From: Brassica napus
Lineage: Eukaryota > Streptophyta > Magnoliopsida > Brassicales > Brassicaceae
DNA: 64,000 nucleotides
Direction of reading: 5' to 3'
Assembly (NCBI RefSeq): GCF_020379485.1
Contig: NC_063436.1
Coordinates: 11,673,389-11,737,388, forward strand
Shown one piece after another: positions 48,946-60,431 of the stretch. The notes beneath the pieces were generated by a model. That model did no database searches and was not told the origin of the DNA. It worked only from the letters and a program-made list of their open reading frames with translations. Position 1 is the first letter of the stretch, and every line of letters begins with the position of its first letter. The translations under genes and the position numbers were made by a program.

Positions 48946-49340
48946 CAAACAAAAATTATCTTATTGTTTTTAACGGCTTTTTTATGTTACATATGGTATT
49001 TATCTATTTTTAATCTACCAAATAATTTTTCGTGTGTTGCCAATATTTTTATTGTAAGTTTTATTTATTTTTAATAAAGATAAACTAGGGAAGACAAACA
49101 CGAAATGCACATATGGCACAAAAATGTAAAGACCAGAAAAATTAAAATGTATTATATAAAGTTATAATAATTTATGAAATAAATGTTTAGCAAAAAAACA
49201 ACAAATAAATGAAAAAAAAAAGTACTTTACTAATTTCTTTGGTGATAACAGAACATTCCGAACCAATGGTATTACGTTCTTAGAATATGAGACACTATTT
49301 CTATTATTGCTCCAATTTTTTTCTTTTATCTCCATATATA
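48946..49340. other. AT-rich spacer
   Basis: Nothing recognised. Confidence 0.4.
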
Positions 49341-49886
49341 TCCGTATATAGGCCTGGGACAGATCGGGTATCCGGGCAAGTTTAAGGTATCCGGATCCGG
49401 ATCCTTATCCGACGGATCCATAATTTTACTATCCTTATCCGGATCCGGGATTTTCGAATATCGGGGCTTCGGATATCCTTCTAAAAATTGTAATATCCGG
49501 CGGATATCCGGATTCGGATCTAAATCCTTAAAATAAATAAAAATAATAATATTAATATATATAAAATATTAACATTAATTTAAAAATCAAAATATATATA
49601 ATGCTTTTAATTATTTCTAAGTATAATATTACAAAATTTACAAAAAATTTATATATACTATTATAAAAATGAAAATATATTAAAAAAATTAGTTTTTATA
49701 TATAGATATTATTATTTTTGAAATAGTTATTAATAAAACTTATGGATCTGGATATCCGGACTAAAAAATCAAGATATTCGGATCCGGATCCGGCTCTGAC
49801 GGTTCCAACATTTTACTATCCGGATCCGAATTCCCTCCGGATATCCGGATCGGATCTCGGATAAAAGTTCCAGGCTTAGCCATATA
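49341..49886. mobile_element. Non-autonomous hAT relative, GGATCC-rich
   Basis: A 530-bp unit (49349-49878) starts TAGGCCTGGGAC and ends, in reverse complement, TAAGCCTGGAAC. The flanking octamers TCCGTATA and GCCATATA agree at 6 of 8 positions, consistent with an old hAT duplication. Its ends are dense in GGATCCGGAT and TATCCGG words with an AT-rich centre. Its termini match those of the element at 18695-19183, so the two are one family; neither encodes transposase. Confidence 0.75.
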
Positions 49887-50159
49887 GGTAGACACCACTT
49901 CATCTCCTTTTCTTAATCTAATTGCAGGTTTAGAGTTTAGACAGAGTTCAGTAATAAAAAAAATTGCAGTGGCCAATTTTTTCTACTAGTAATTTCTTCT
50001 ACTTCAAAACTATTGTGACAAAACGATTGTCAACAATGCAAAACATTTTAAAAAAAAAAGTATCTTCTACAGCTATTATTATTTTGTGTAAAATTTTAAG
50101 TTTTTCATGTTTTCTGTGTTACCATTAATCTAAACATACAAAGATATTGAGTTTCTGTT
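49887..50159. other. Short AT-rich spacer
   Basis: Nothing recognised. Confidence 0.35.
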
Positions 50160-50360
50160 TTAATGATGATAAACAGCGGGGTAGTTCAGTGGTGCTTGAG
50201 ATAATATAAACCTAATACGGTGAAACCATGGTTCTATCTCTGCTGGACATCCAAACTATTTTAAATGACGAGAATACGTGGAGTGCCGTGGACTTCGTGG
50301 AACTAGTTGCTTGACTTCGGTCGCCTGAACCCACGGTTATCAAAACAAAAAAAATTAATG
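50160..50360 (+). mobile_element. SINE-like retroposon with Pol III boxes
   Basis: GGGGTAGTTCAGTGGTGCTT (50179-50198) contains an A-box-like tRNA motif, and GGTTCTATCTC (50230-50240) resembles a B box 48 bp further on. The unit continues through a GC-richer body and ends at a poly(A)-like tract, aaaacaaaaaaaa (50341-50353). The octamer ttaatgat lies just before the unit and directly after its tail, a short possible target duplication. It is not a functional tRNA: no closing acceptor stem is apparent. Confidence 0.5.
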
Positions 50361-50840
50361 ATTTAATAATTTTAAAATCAAACTCGATATTGTTTTGAAC
50401 ATGAACCATGTAAATATGAATAATCTTAGATGAGATCATACAATAGTAAGAAAAATACATGGATAATAGTTAACAATGATAAAAAGTAGAATAAAACATA
50501 TTTACAAATCACTAAAACAGCCTGAAACCTTTCTAAAGAAATATCTATAAATACTGTAAATAATAACACTAAATTAATAAGTTTAAAATTCATGAATATA
50601 AACGACAAAATGATTAAATGTTTATACATCAACCTAAATCTGAAATTTTGAAGACTATAAACATTTTAAAAATATATATATTATTTTTAATTTAAGGGTT
50701 TATCTCTATATAAATATCTATAAAAATTTGGAGGTCGAGACCATGTTTGACGCTCTTATGCCCGGCCTTACATTAATCCTTAGATATTTTAACAAACAAA
50801 CTCGTGAATCCTCCTTTCTCACATACACATGTCTGCATAG
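50361..50840. other. AT-rich spacer
   Basis: Nothing recognised. Confidence 0.35.
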
Positions 50841-52913
50841 TTAGAGCATTTTTAACAGTCAATTATCTCTTTATTTTTTTTAAGGAGTTTTCCATTCCAA
50901 TAGTCTATTATCCTCTTAAATATTAAGGAGTGAATAGTACACTATCAAATTTAAGAAAACACTAGATTTTGATCTGCGCTTAGAAAGCGCGGATTTATTT
51001 TTTGAATTTAATAATTTTTATTATAAATTTTTATATAAGATAGTTTATAAGTTTGGCCATATTATTCAGAACCGAATAATCAACCCGTACCAAATTGAAA
51101 AAATGAAACTAAACTTGAACCAAAATTTATAAATAACCGAATATATCATATATATCTAGAACCAAGATAAATAGATACCTGAATTTTTAAAATACAAATT
51201 ATATACGTACAAATATTAATTATATGTAATTTCTAAATAACCAAATATCTTAAATATACCATTTATAAGCTGAATTATCCAATAAAAACAAATTACTCAA
51301 AATATTTTTTCAAATATTAAAAAAAATATCTTAATAAGTCCTCAACATTTAGTCTAAGTTTCCACTAAAAGGAACCAAAACACTAATAAGTGGTATCTAC
51401 AGTCAAACCAGTAAACGCAGTCACCATATATAATCTAGTTTTAATTTAATAAAAATCTATTATTTAAAATCCTTTAAAATCTAAAACCCATATTAACTCG
51501 TGAATCTATACCCGATGACATGGTAAAAATCTAAAATAACATGATAATATTTTTTTAATTTTTGATTAAATTTCTCATATAAATTTTACTAAGATATAAA
51601 ATTGAATAAACTATATTTTTTATGTTATACATTCTAGTTTATAGGTTTTATAATGACAATATTAAGATTAAATTTTTGAGTTTTAGAAATAAAATTATTA
51701 TTAAGTTGAGTATAGTTGAGTTACCTATAAATGTTAAAAATAAATAATATATTTTATTTAAACATAAAAAATATTCTAAAAATGCTATAATTTTCTGAGA
51801 AAATATTTATACAAAATATTTCTCCTAATAAACCCAGTTGTAAAGGATTTTCATCACAAAAATAACCTAGGAAAGTTTTCAAAGAAAAAGCTATAATTTT
51901 GAAATATAATTAAGCTTGTTGTTGTACTGTGAAGTATTTCTCTAATCGTAATTGGAAGTTAATATGTTTTGACCGTCGAATGGTATCATGTTTTTAACTT
52001 TCTGTTAACCGTACTTGCATCATGTTTTTATGTTAATTTGGATCATAAAATATTTAATATGAATTAAATGTATGGTATTGTTCAGATTTTAATTACCAAT
52101 AAATTCAAATGTTTTTATAGTAACTGCTTTTGTTAAAGAAAAATGATCGTATGTTGTATGATTTTAAATCAATTATAAAATAATATTTTTTTTAATAGGT
52201 TTAGTGGCACAAAAGTAATATTTCAAGGAGAAATAGGAGTAAAATATATCAATGATTTTGAATTAATAATATTGATGTATAAATCTTTGGTGTATTATAG
52301 TAAGTTGAGTATTAAATAAGAGCATTGGTTATTTTATAGTTAGAGAAATATAAGGTAATTGATTAGTGTATAGTTAGAGAAATATAAGGTGAGACCAAAA
52401 AAATAGTTAAGTTTAGTGAATAGGTCAAATAACCTTTCATAAATAGATTTTTTGAGACTCCTTCCTTTTTAATAGTATAGATTGTCTATCTCCTTAAAAT
52501 ACTATTCACCTTTCGTTTTAGTCTATATAATTATATATGTCTTGAAACTGCATGAATAACTTTTTATATATTATATTTTAGTACTTATCGTTATGTTTTC
52601 TTAAAACTATTTCGATTAAAAATATATTATTAACATTGTTTATACTATTTATAGTTATATTTGACTACATATTATTATATTTTTAAAAATTATTTTATTT
52701 TAATATCTGTCAAATAGTATGTTTATTGATTTTGAAAGTTTAATAATTATATTTAATTACTGATAATATTGAGGACAGAAATATAATATATGATAAAATT
52801 TAAGAAATATTTAAAGATCACGATTGGAGAACTATCTTCTTCTTTTTTGAGTTTCTTTCTTTAATTAAGAGTGTCTCTTAAAGAAAATAAGGGGCTAGTT
52901 GGAAATGATCTTA
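50841..52913. mobile_element. PIF-like MITE split by a Helitron
   Basis: Outer ends are inverted: GAGCATTTTTAACAG at 50844 and, reverse-complemented from 52910, GATCATTTCCAACTAG, each flanked by TTA (50841-50843, 52911-52913). Both then run into ctttatttt/cttattttc-like words. Removing the nested Helitron (50962-52481) leaves about 547 bp with no coding capacity. The terminal sequence belongs to the same broad GAGCATCTCCAA class as the element at 38010. Confidence 0.55.
50962..52481 (-). mobile_element. Helitron, non-autonomous, nested
   Basis: Read on the minus strand, a 1520-bp unit starts TCTATACTATTAAAAAGGAA and ends in a GC-rich hairpin (ATCCGCGC, loop, GCGCAGAT) followed by CAAAATCTAG. 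These are the 5'-TC and 3' hairpin-CTAG hallmarks of plant Helitrons. The preceding base is A and the following base T, i.e. insertion between A and T without target duplication, as expected. The interior is AT-rich with no Rep/helicase frame. A roughly 40-bp duplication around atagttagagaaatataagg (about 52340-52392) lies near its 5' end. Confidence 0.75.
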
Positions 52914-52943
52914 GGTGATTGGGCACATAATTATTTCGAACGA

Positions 52944-52996
52944 AAAGCTTATAAATGGGTGGTCAGTATAATACTAAAAGCTTATAAATGGGTGGC
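52944..52996. repeat. Exact 20-bp direct repeat
   Basis: aaaagcttataaatgggtgg occurs twice, separated by the 13 bases tcagtataatact. Unlike the micro-insertions there is no A or T tail, so it may be a simple local duplication or a transposon footprint. Confidence 0.6.
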
Positions 52997-54437
52997 CACT
53001 TTGAAAGTTTATTTCTCGTCGGAGTCCAAGTGGCGCTAGATGACTTTTGTTTCCCGATGTAGACTTGACCATACTCCTATATCAAATGCTTTTTCACTTC
53101 TTTTTTGTTCAATTAATGTTTTCGGGTGAAAAAAAGAGCAAAATCTTTTGTCTACTAATTTGGTGATATAAAGGTAATCAATTTGATGCACACTACTAAC
53201 AAAAAGAGTTATTTTTTAGTTGTAGTTTGATGATTTAAAGTCTGTAGATTAATATTAAAGCTAAAATCAGTTCATACAGCTCAACCAATCACCCACACTA
53301 TAATTTTTAATGAAAATAGATGGTTATTATCTAAATATATAGATTGTTTATCACATATTTCTTTCAATTCTGTTTTTGCTGAATTTTAATTGGATTTCAT
53401 ATGTCTCATGAACGATAAAATAGATCCAATGAGATATCAAATGGAATATGAACTAGTTATTCTGTCATGCATTACTGGCGACATAACTTTTTGTGTGTGT
53501 CGGATCGGCATTTGTCATAGGATCTTATTTAGTACCTTTTTCTTACGAATTACAGACGTAATTAACTGAGAATATGGGTACGAAATAAGATTCAATTTTA
53601 TTTTATTTTGCTAAAAATATCTTATGAATTTGTATCAAAACATTTTTTTTGACTGAAAACATTAATTATGTTGATAAACATTTCACGTTATTTATTTATG
53701 TTTCTGATGTTTTGGCATTCATTTATTTCTGGTAATGCGTTCATATTTTCAGTAGTCATTGTAAAGTTGAAAAAAACAATTGAGTGACCGAAGGTGAACT
53801 AACTATTTACACAGTCGTTTTTCATTTATTAGGAGTGTATTTAACTGAAGTTTGACATGGTTTGTATTAAAATGATAAATCTACTATTATTCAAACATAG
53901 ATTTAAAAAACATTTTAAAATATAGTGTTATAGAACTTATCATTTCATAAAACACTTTGAAATCCATTGTTCTTGAAAAAAGTTTAAATTGAATATTTTT
54001 AAGTACTTTAAGTGTTTCTATAATGTTTTTTTAATTATAACAATAAAAATTCAGATCTCATAATTTTAGATGATATTCTAGAATTATTCAACAAAAATTA
54101 CATTAAATTCTCAGATTCACTTACAATTATCTAAAAACTCATTAAAAATTACACCATTTCAGATTTCCAATTCAATAAAACCTCCATAATTTTTAAGAAT
54201 TTAAACTTAATTATACTCAGTGCCGACTTGTGTCTTGTGCACAAAGCACATTTGAAGAGGATCCACCAAAAGTTAAAAGAAAATTTAGTTAAAATTTAGG
54301 GTTGAATTTTGTCAAATTAGGATCTTATTTTGCAAATTATTTATTTTTTTCTCTTGAAAAGTTCTGATGATACCCCTTTAAAAACATCATGTTAGTAGTT
54401 AAGTATCTCAATTAAAAGACTCATGACATACATGATC

Positions 54438-54438
<1 letters not shown>
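52997..54438. other. AT-rich intergenic DNA
   Basis: No gene or terminal repeats recognised in 1.4 kb apart from the short-repeat micro-insertion at 53637-53663. Confidence 0.4.
53637..53663 (-). mobile_element. Possible micro-insertion with 8-bp repeat
   Basis: aaaacatt flanks ttttttgactg (53645-53655). On the minus strand the insert reads CAGTC plus A run, like the other micro-insertions, but the repeat is only 8 bp and AT-rich, so chance is possible. Confidence 0.3.

Positions 54439-54439
<1 letters not shown>

Positions 54440-54501
<62 letters not shown>
54440..54501. repeat. (TTA)n microsatellite
   Basis: About 20 uninterrupted TTA units. Confidence 0.95.
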
Positions 54502-54711
54502 TTTGATGATCCAAGTATTCAAATATTTTATGGAGTCTGAGTAGCACCTGACCCGCCAAAGATATCTCGAAAGACCACCGATTTCACTCCATATTAATTG
54601 ACTGTAGTCAGACGTCGCGGAGTTAATAATTTCATATTAGAGGAAAATCGATCCCTGGCTTGAACCAACGAAACATTCTTTCTCTAGCCGAGACCATTAT
54701 TATTTTTGATG
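54493..54711. mobile_element. 187-bp insertion with exact 16-bp repeat
   Basis: attattatttttgatg is found at 54493-54508 and 54696-54711, enclosing a GC-richer 187-bp unit. On the minus strand the unit starts GGTCTCGGCTAGAG and contains GGTTCAAGCCAGG, similar to a B box, so it may be a SINE; I see no convincing A box or A tail. It abuts the TTA microsatellite, which could itself have grown from the insertion's tail. Confidence 0.45.
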
Positions 54712-55805
54712 TGGTTCATCTGTTATTATTTTTGGCCATCTGTTATTATTTTGGGTGAATAGATAACATAAATTGCATTCTATATCCAAAAAAGCCAAAT
54801 TTCCTCTTTTTTTCTTACTACCTTTCCCTTTTATCTACAAAACTAATTTCCTTTTTATGTTTATTACACAAATATGCCAACAAATAATCATTCAAAAATA
54901 TAAAACGGTGATGTATGGTTTGGGGAAAATATTAATATAATTAGAAAAAAAAGAAACTAAATAAATAGAGTGTACGATGGATGGAGAAGTTTATATATTA
55001 CAAAATATGAATAATAAATAATTGATCGGCATGCAAGCTTTGTCAGACTTGACAATTTGTTTTTTGCTCTTCTTTTTATTTTCACCGACAATTTTTTTTA
55101 CTTTCATGTCTCGTCTATTTATTTTTCCTACGATTTTTTTTTCCTTTCTATTTGGTGACACTTTTTTTTTAACTATTTTGTTGGCACTTTGATGATTTCG
55201 TTTTAACTCATTTGGATGTCTCCTATCCATAGCACTAAGGTTGTGACCAGTAATTTACAGAGTAAAAGAAAAGTATATCAAAAGTGAAAATGAGGGAGAA
55301 ATATAAAATATGGTAAAGAGAGGAAAAAAGAAAAAATTAGTTTTACTAGATAGTAACTAGAGTAATTTAGAGAGAAAACAATTCTACTTGATTAGCAAAT
55401 AAAAGTAATAATCTCCACCTCTTTTATTTACTCTTACAATGCTAACCAGTCATATTCTATATGTAAAAACAGACTATTGATTATAATTCAGATTCTTAAA
55501 TTATTTTCATTTTCAACCACGACCCTTGATTTTTTTTTGACAAGGGCGACACTAGTTTTTTTACACTAAAATAATTTTATCATTATATTTTAAAATTGAA
55601 ATTTACTATTAGAATTTAATATGTTCAATAAATATTTATTATGTAAGTATATATTATAATAAAATATATTTTATTTTACTCTTTTTATTGTATTTATCTT
55701 AGATATTTATTTAATTTCATATTTAACTAATATAATAACTGAATAATATTTAGTGGTGTAAATATGTATCACACTTTGATGTAGTACTATAACTTTACTA
55801 GAAAA
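54712..55805. other. AT-rich intergenic DNA
   Basis: No gene recognised. A minus-strand 79-codon Lys-rich frame (54991-55230) is open but unlike any family I know. Confidence 0.4.
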
Positions 55806-56163
55806 AATTTAGTGTAAAACTAAACTAAAACGGTGTTTTACTGTTAGATTGGAGACTATCCGAAAATGATACATAATCACTCTTTTCTTATAAATATATA
55901 CACATTTATAGAGTTGTATTTCCTAAAACATGCAAAATAACCTAATTTTCTCTGAAAATTCTTAATTAAAAATATCATGATTTTTAGTGTTGGGCTAAAA
56001 AAATTTTAGCGCAAAACTAAACTAAAATGGTGTTTTAGTGTTAGATTGGGGACCACCCGAAAATGATTCATAATCACTCTTATTCACATTTGTAGAGTTG
56101 TATTTCCTAAAACATGTAGAATAACCTAATTTTCTCCTAAAACTCATAATTAAAAATATCATG
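55806..56163. repeat. Diverged tandem duplication, about 175-bp unit
   Basis: Two units share aaaactaaactaaaa-ggtgtttta, gttagattgg-gac, catttatagagttgtatttc/catttgtagagttgtatttc, cctaaaacatg and aattaaaaatatcatga in the same order (55806-55981 and about 56004-56163). Copy 2 lacks about 15 bp. The unit is of unknown origin. Confidence 0.75.
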
Positions 56164-56190
56164 ATCATGGTGCTGCAAGAAGTCACAAAC

Positions 56191-56272
56191 AATAATATTC
56201 TCTTAAGGACCTTAGACTATCTACAATGGCCAATTTAACACTTTTTTACCAAAAAATAATAATATTCTCTTA
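56191..56272 (+). mobile_element. 52-bp insertion with 15-bp TSD and short A tail
   Basis: aataatattctctta occurs at 56191-56205 and 56258-56272. The 52 bases between end in ttttttaccaaaaaa, a 3' end strongly resembling that of the 465-bp retroposon at 17607-18071 (attttaccaaaaaa). It is an intermediate between the micro-insertions and ordinary truncated retroposons. Confidence 0.55.
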
Positions 56273-58410
56273 CCAAGTGTTTACTATTAATTAGTATCAA
56301 CTCAAAGGTAATCGCAAAGCGTACGAATAATTGCTCTTCTGATAAACCTTAGATATCTTTTAATATGTCAAGACTGAAGAAATCAAAGTATGAAATGGGT
56401 TTTGTTTAGAATAACAAAAAAAAACCTACTAGACTGAATGTACTGTAGTGATTATAACGTAACGTAGGTTACAACCAAAAAAGGTCCTGTGATTATAAAG
56501 TCAGATTTTTAAGCTGCTGCAAGATGTAAATTTATGGTACCAAAAAGAGTATATCGTATCTCATAAACAAAATTAGTAACCTAAGACAAGTGGATTCATA
56601 ACGTCTGTGCGAAGTAATTAACTAGGAATACTATTTTTTGGCGCTTCCGTTATATTAAACACACAAATTCTGAAAGGTATTAGCGATTTATTTACTTATC
56701 AAGTAAGTGATATTCTTTACTTTAAAAACAGTGGAAAAAAAAACAGTGAAAATAAAACGTTAATATATAACAGTTTTAGATTTACTGGGATCTGAAGTTA
56801 AGTATATGGAAACAAACATCAAGTCTCTTTGCCAAAAAATTGTTTGATGGATCTTGATGTCATATGAGATGAGTTTAATGTTTAAAACAAACAAAAAAAA
56901 AACAGACTCACATATATATATTACAGTTTTTGAAATTCGCAAATTAGTGAAACCAAATCAAAAAGTCTCCTAATAAAATAATCTATTTGATCGGATACGT
57001 TAAATACTACAAACTAAGAGTAGACTTTCTTGTTGTTGTATACATCATCGTTCAACAGAAAACTTACATGTTAGACAATTATACATGGAGAATCGACAGT
57101 TCAGCTTACAACATATATGAGTTTCCGAGAAGTAGCATTTTATAATTGTCTTTATCTGAAAATTATTAGATAATTTGTATAAAGGATGATAATAAATAGT
57201 GTTCAACTTTAATATACACAGAAATAAATTAACACAGCAAACTAATATTGTATAACTTGAATTTTAAGAAAATGATATTCGTCCGATGATTTTGTTCTAA
57301 GCTCATAAAGTATAGATGTTTCTTTTCACACAACATGCAATTTAATAAAGAGATCTCTTTAATAAACGTATACAACTCATCCTGTTCGTTGAGTAGCAGA
57401 GAAATACTTGTCTTGTTAGCACAAGCAAGAGCGTATCAGAGAATCATATCACTTAGATTTTATAACTTGTACGGCTTAATAACAGATGTCATATCATAAA
57501 TGTTAAAATAAGTGACATAAGATTCCGAAAGATTCTTCTAAATACTTTAAACTAAGAATCCATTTGATTATATCAGGAATATTTTATATGTACGTAGGCA
57601 GGGGCATCTCCATGAAAATAAATAAATTTTAAAATCTGCCACATATAACTTTTCAAATATCCAAATACTTTATTTAAGAAATGTCGGAATTGAACACTTA
57701 TGATGAATTTTTAAATAAGACTTCCCGAAAATGCAATTCTAAAATATATAGATAGTCTCCACCTAAGATGAATAAATGGTGGTCAGAAGTAGATATGCGT
57801 AATGTTTGTCCAATAAAAAGAGAGATTTAAGATCTGATTAAGAATTTAAGATGGTTAATTAGATTTTTAATTGGTAAGTAGCTTTCATGGGGTTTAAACG
57901 CGATTAGGTGGCTGAAAATAGTCTTTAGGTGGAGATGAGAAGAATAGACAATCAGCTGACTTTTCTGACTACTAATTAGGTTACGTAATTTTTATCTATT
58001 TACTAACCCTTGGCGTTAAAAGTACTTTGTGTTGTGAGAATATCGGCGAACAAATCAAGCGGACTATATATGTAGCGGAAAGTACAATAACATAAGGATT
58101 TTATTTAATCTTTGAATGCATAAAATCAATGTTTTTTTTTCAAATTCGTTGAGATTTTTATAGATTTACCAAAACAAGAAACAAGTAGAAAATTCATAAT
58201 TTTATTAATCAAATGATAAAATTCAGTACAAACTTAAGAATAAAAGAATATATATATAAAACATAAAATTTTAAAACAATAAAAATAATTATTTAAATTT
58301 AATATAACTAATCAAATAAATAATAAGATATTTGAAATATTTATCTGTATCATTTTTTCGGATCGGAGAAGATTCGTCTTCGAATCTTGTTCTACGCTAG
58401 ATATTCTTTC
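56273..58410. other. AT-rich intergenic DNA
   Basis: No gene, RNA gene or terminal repeats recognised in this 2.1-kb stretch. Confidence 0.4.
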
Positions 58411-59083
58411 TCTATAACTAGTGATGTCAACCGAGAACCTGGACCGCGGGACAGGTCCGTTAAGGCTTGGGGCGGGGCGGGTTTGGGCCCATGTTTTGAT
58501 ATCCCGCAATGTTGCGGGCCTCGCGGGAAAGGAACTGTGCGGTATGGGCTTTATGCGGGATGGCCCAATCGAACCCGCGGTAACCCTAAAGTCCCGCAAC
58601 ATCTTCTCTTCTCATTTCGTCAGCCACCTTTAGAACATAAGAGAGAGAGAGAGAGTGACTGATTGAGAGAGAGGAAGACGAGTCGCCACCGTTAGAAATG
58701 GAGCTCCGGCGACGGCGATAAGCTCCGGTACTCGTACCTCGGGTTCTAAACTTCACAGATCAAACTCCTGTCTCGGGAGATAAGTTCTTGACTTAAACTC
58801 TCCGCGAACTCCTTTTCCACCGTAGACCGGCGATGGTTTCTTCAGCGACGGCGACCGCATGCATGTCACAGGTAAAGAAAGATCTATGTAGTTACTGTAT
58901 ATTTTTTCTTTTTTGGAGTTCTAACAGTTTTACTCGTTTTCAGGTGGGTGAAGACGTAAAGTGGGCACTCTGCTTCGATTCACTACCGGTTCGAGTTCCA
59001 TAAGATGCATGCAAGATCCGAATATATGTAAGACTCTCTAAGACTCCTCCTTCCTCAAGAAAAAGATCGAAGCTCATAGTTGT

Positions 59084-59171
59084 TGTTTGAAATAGAGATT
59101 CGCTTTGTTTACTTGTTTGAAATAGAGATTCGCTTTGTTACTTGTTTGAAATAGAAATTCGGTTTGTTACT
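59084..59171 (+). repeat. Triplicated 29-30 bp minisatellite in the hAT leader
   Basis: Three consecutive units begin tgtttgaaatagagattcgc, at 59084, 59114 and 59143; the third has two substitutions. Confidence 0.85.
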
Positions 59172-59183
59172 TGCAACTATATA

Positions 59184-59291
59184 GTTCTGACTTCTGCGGA
59201 TCTTCGCCGTGTAGCTAATGAAAAATCATTCAAAAGAGTGAAGACTGATTGTTCGTTGGCTACAGGGCAAGATCCGCATTGAAGTTAAAAC
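59184..59291 (+). ncRNA. Hairpin 1 in the hAT leader, miRNA-precursor-like
   Basis: The 108 bases fold on themselves: tgcggatctt on the left pairs with aagatccgca on the right, gtagctaatgaaaaatcatt pairs, with some mismatches and G-U, with gactgattgttcgttggcta, and the outer gttctgactt pairs with aagttaaaac. The stem is roughly 45 bp with a loop of about 12 bases. This size and near-continuous pairing resemble a plant miRNA or siRNA hairpin. Expression is unknown. Confidence 0.45.
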
Positions 59292-59788
59292 AACTTGAAA
59301 TTATATGGTTGCTTGTTGCATGTTGTTTCAATTGTCTGTCCTGGTTCGCTTGAAGTTTAGTGATTCAGTTTCTGATATCTCTTTTATTTTTGTAGGTGAA
59401 CAAGGATGAGGCTGGTTATGACGGTGAAAGCGGTGTAGGCTCAACACGATATAGCTGGTTATGGTGTTGACTTAATGTATGTGTTGAGCACACACCTGCT
59501 TTCCTGTTATAACCAGCCGCTGTCTTGCTTGTTTAAGAAAACCATATACTAATGAGAACTAAAAGCATGGTAAGTCTTTAGTTTGTACTCATGTTCTTAA
59601 ATCTTAATCTTACATCAACATCAAGTCTCTGATATGTTTTTTTTTTGGTTGGTTGCTTCGATTCACTACCGGTTCGAGTTAGAGTTACAAAGCGACCGTT
59701 CGAGTTACAAAGCGACTTCTGAGGGTATGATTCACTTCCCTTCTTCCTCGTTGTTAACTGATAAGTAGTGTTGTCATAGAAGAGATTA

Positions 59789-59905
59789 CTTGTTTTGACT
59801 AGTTCAGCGGATTTTAGCTGCGTAGCTAATGAAAAATCATTCAAAGGAATGAAGGGTGATTGTTCATTGGCTACGCTGCTGAATCCGCTGCGAAGTTAAG
59901 ACAAG
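59789..59905 (+). ncRNA. Hairpin 2 in the hAT leader, paralogous
   Basis: A second foldback 117 bases long, sharing the core of hairpin 1. Paired arms include cttgttttgact with agttaagacaag, cagcggatt with aatccgctg, gctgcgtagctaatg with cattggctacgctgc, and aaaatcat with gtgattgt. The stem is about 50 bp. Both arms differ from hairpin 1 at many positions, yet pairing is preserved, which suggests selection for structure. Confidence 0.45.
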
Positions 59906-60431
59906 ACTCTCTATGTGTATCTGATGTTTCTCGTGTTCATAAGTTATGTAATCATGTCTCTGATGTTTAGTTGTCTCTGATCTCTCTTTTGGTTTTGATT
60001 GTTTTCTTTGTCGACCTGTTGGAGTCTTGGTGAACAAGGAGGAGGCAGGACCTCAGGTCATGGACCAGCCTTTCATTCCGTGAAACTATCTTCAGGACCT
60101 CAGGTTAGTCACTTAGCAATAAGATATTGTGAAAAGAAGCTGATGTAGATTAGAAGTTAGAGCTCGCTAAGTTGATTGGAGAACTCGTTGTCTTGCTTAG
60201 AAATAGGAAGAATTGATATGAATGTTTAAGCTGCTTGTCCTCAAGCAATTTTAAAGTTTCATACTCTAAGTATAAAATTTAATTGCAATATTTGTGGTTT
60301 AAAAAAAAAATAAAAAAACCCTAAGACCACTAACCCACGTATCTTTTCTTAGGGCACGAAGCCGTAACTTAGTTAGAAACTTAGAATTATCGGAAAAAAA
60401 AACCGTGAGAGCTGAGAGCCTGAGAGACGAT

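Larger units (their letters stand above)
58972..60060 (+). repeat. Internal segmental duplication in the hAT leader
   Basis: Words occur twice in the same order: gcttcgattcactaccggtt (58972 and about 59656), the hairpin core agctaatgaaaaatcattca (59214 and 59824), and ggtgaacaagga-gaggc (about 59394 and 60030). The unit is therefore some 640-680 bp with indels. The copies differ enough that the duplication is older than the last transposition. Confidence 0.75.

Noticed and set aside
49170..49215. aaataaatg repeat around a short A-rich insert
   Set aside because: Nine-base low-complexity repeat; too weak to count with the micro-insertions.
50179..50250. A tRNA gene
   Set aside because: A- and B-box-like words exist but no cloverleaf or acceptor stem closes; a SINE-like unit fits better.
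54991..55230. 79-codon Lys-rich minus-strand frame
   Set aside because: Low-complexity composition arising from T-rich DNA; no family resemblance or conserved context.
55525..55560. T run with GACAAG between similar words
   Set aside because: The flanking words do not form a convincing direct repeat.
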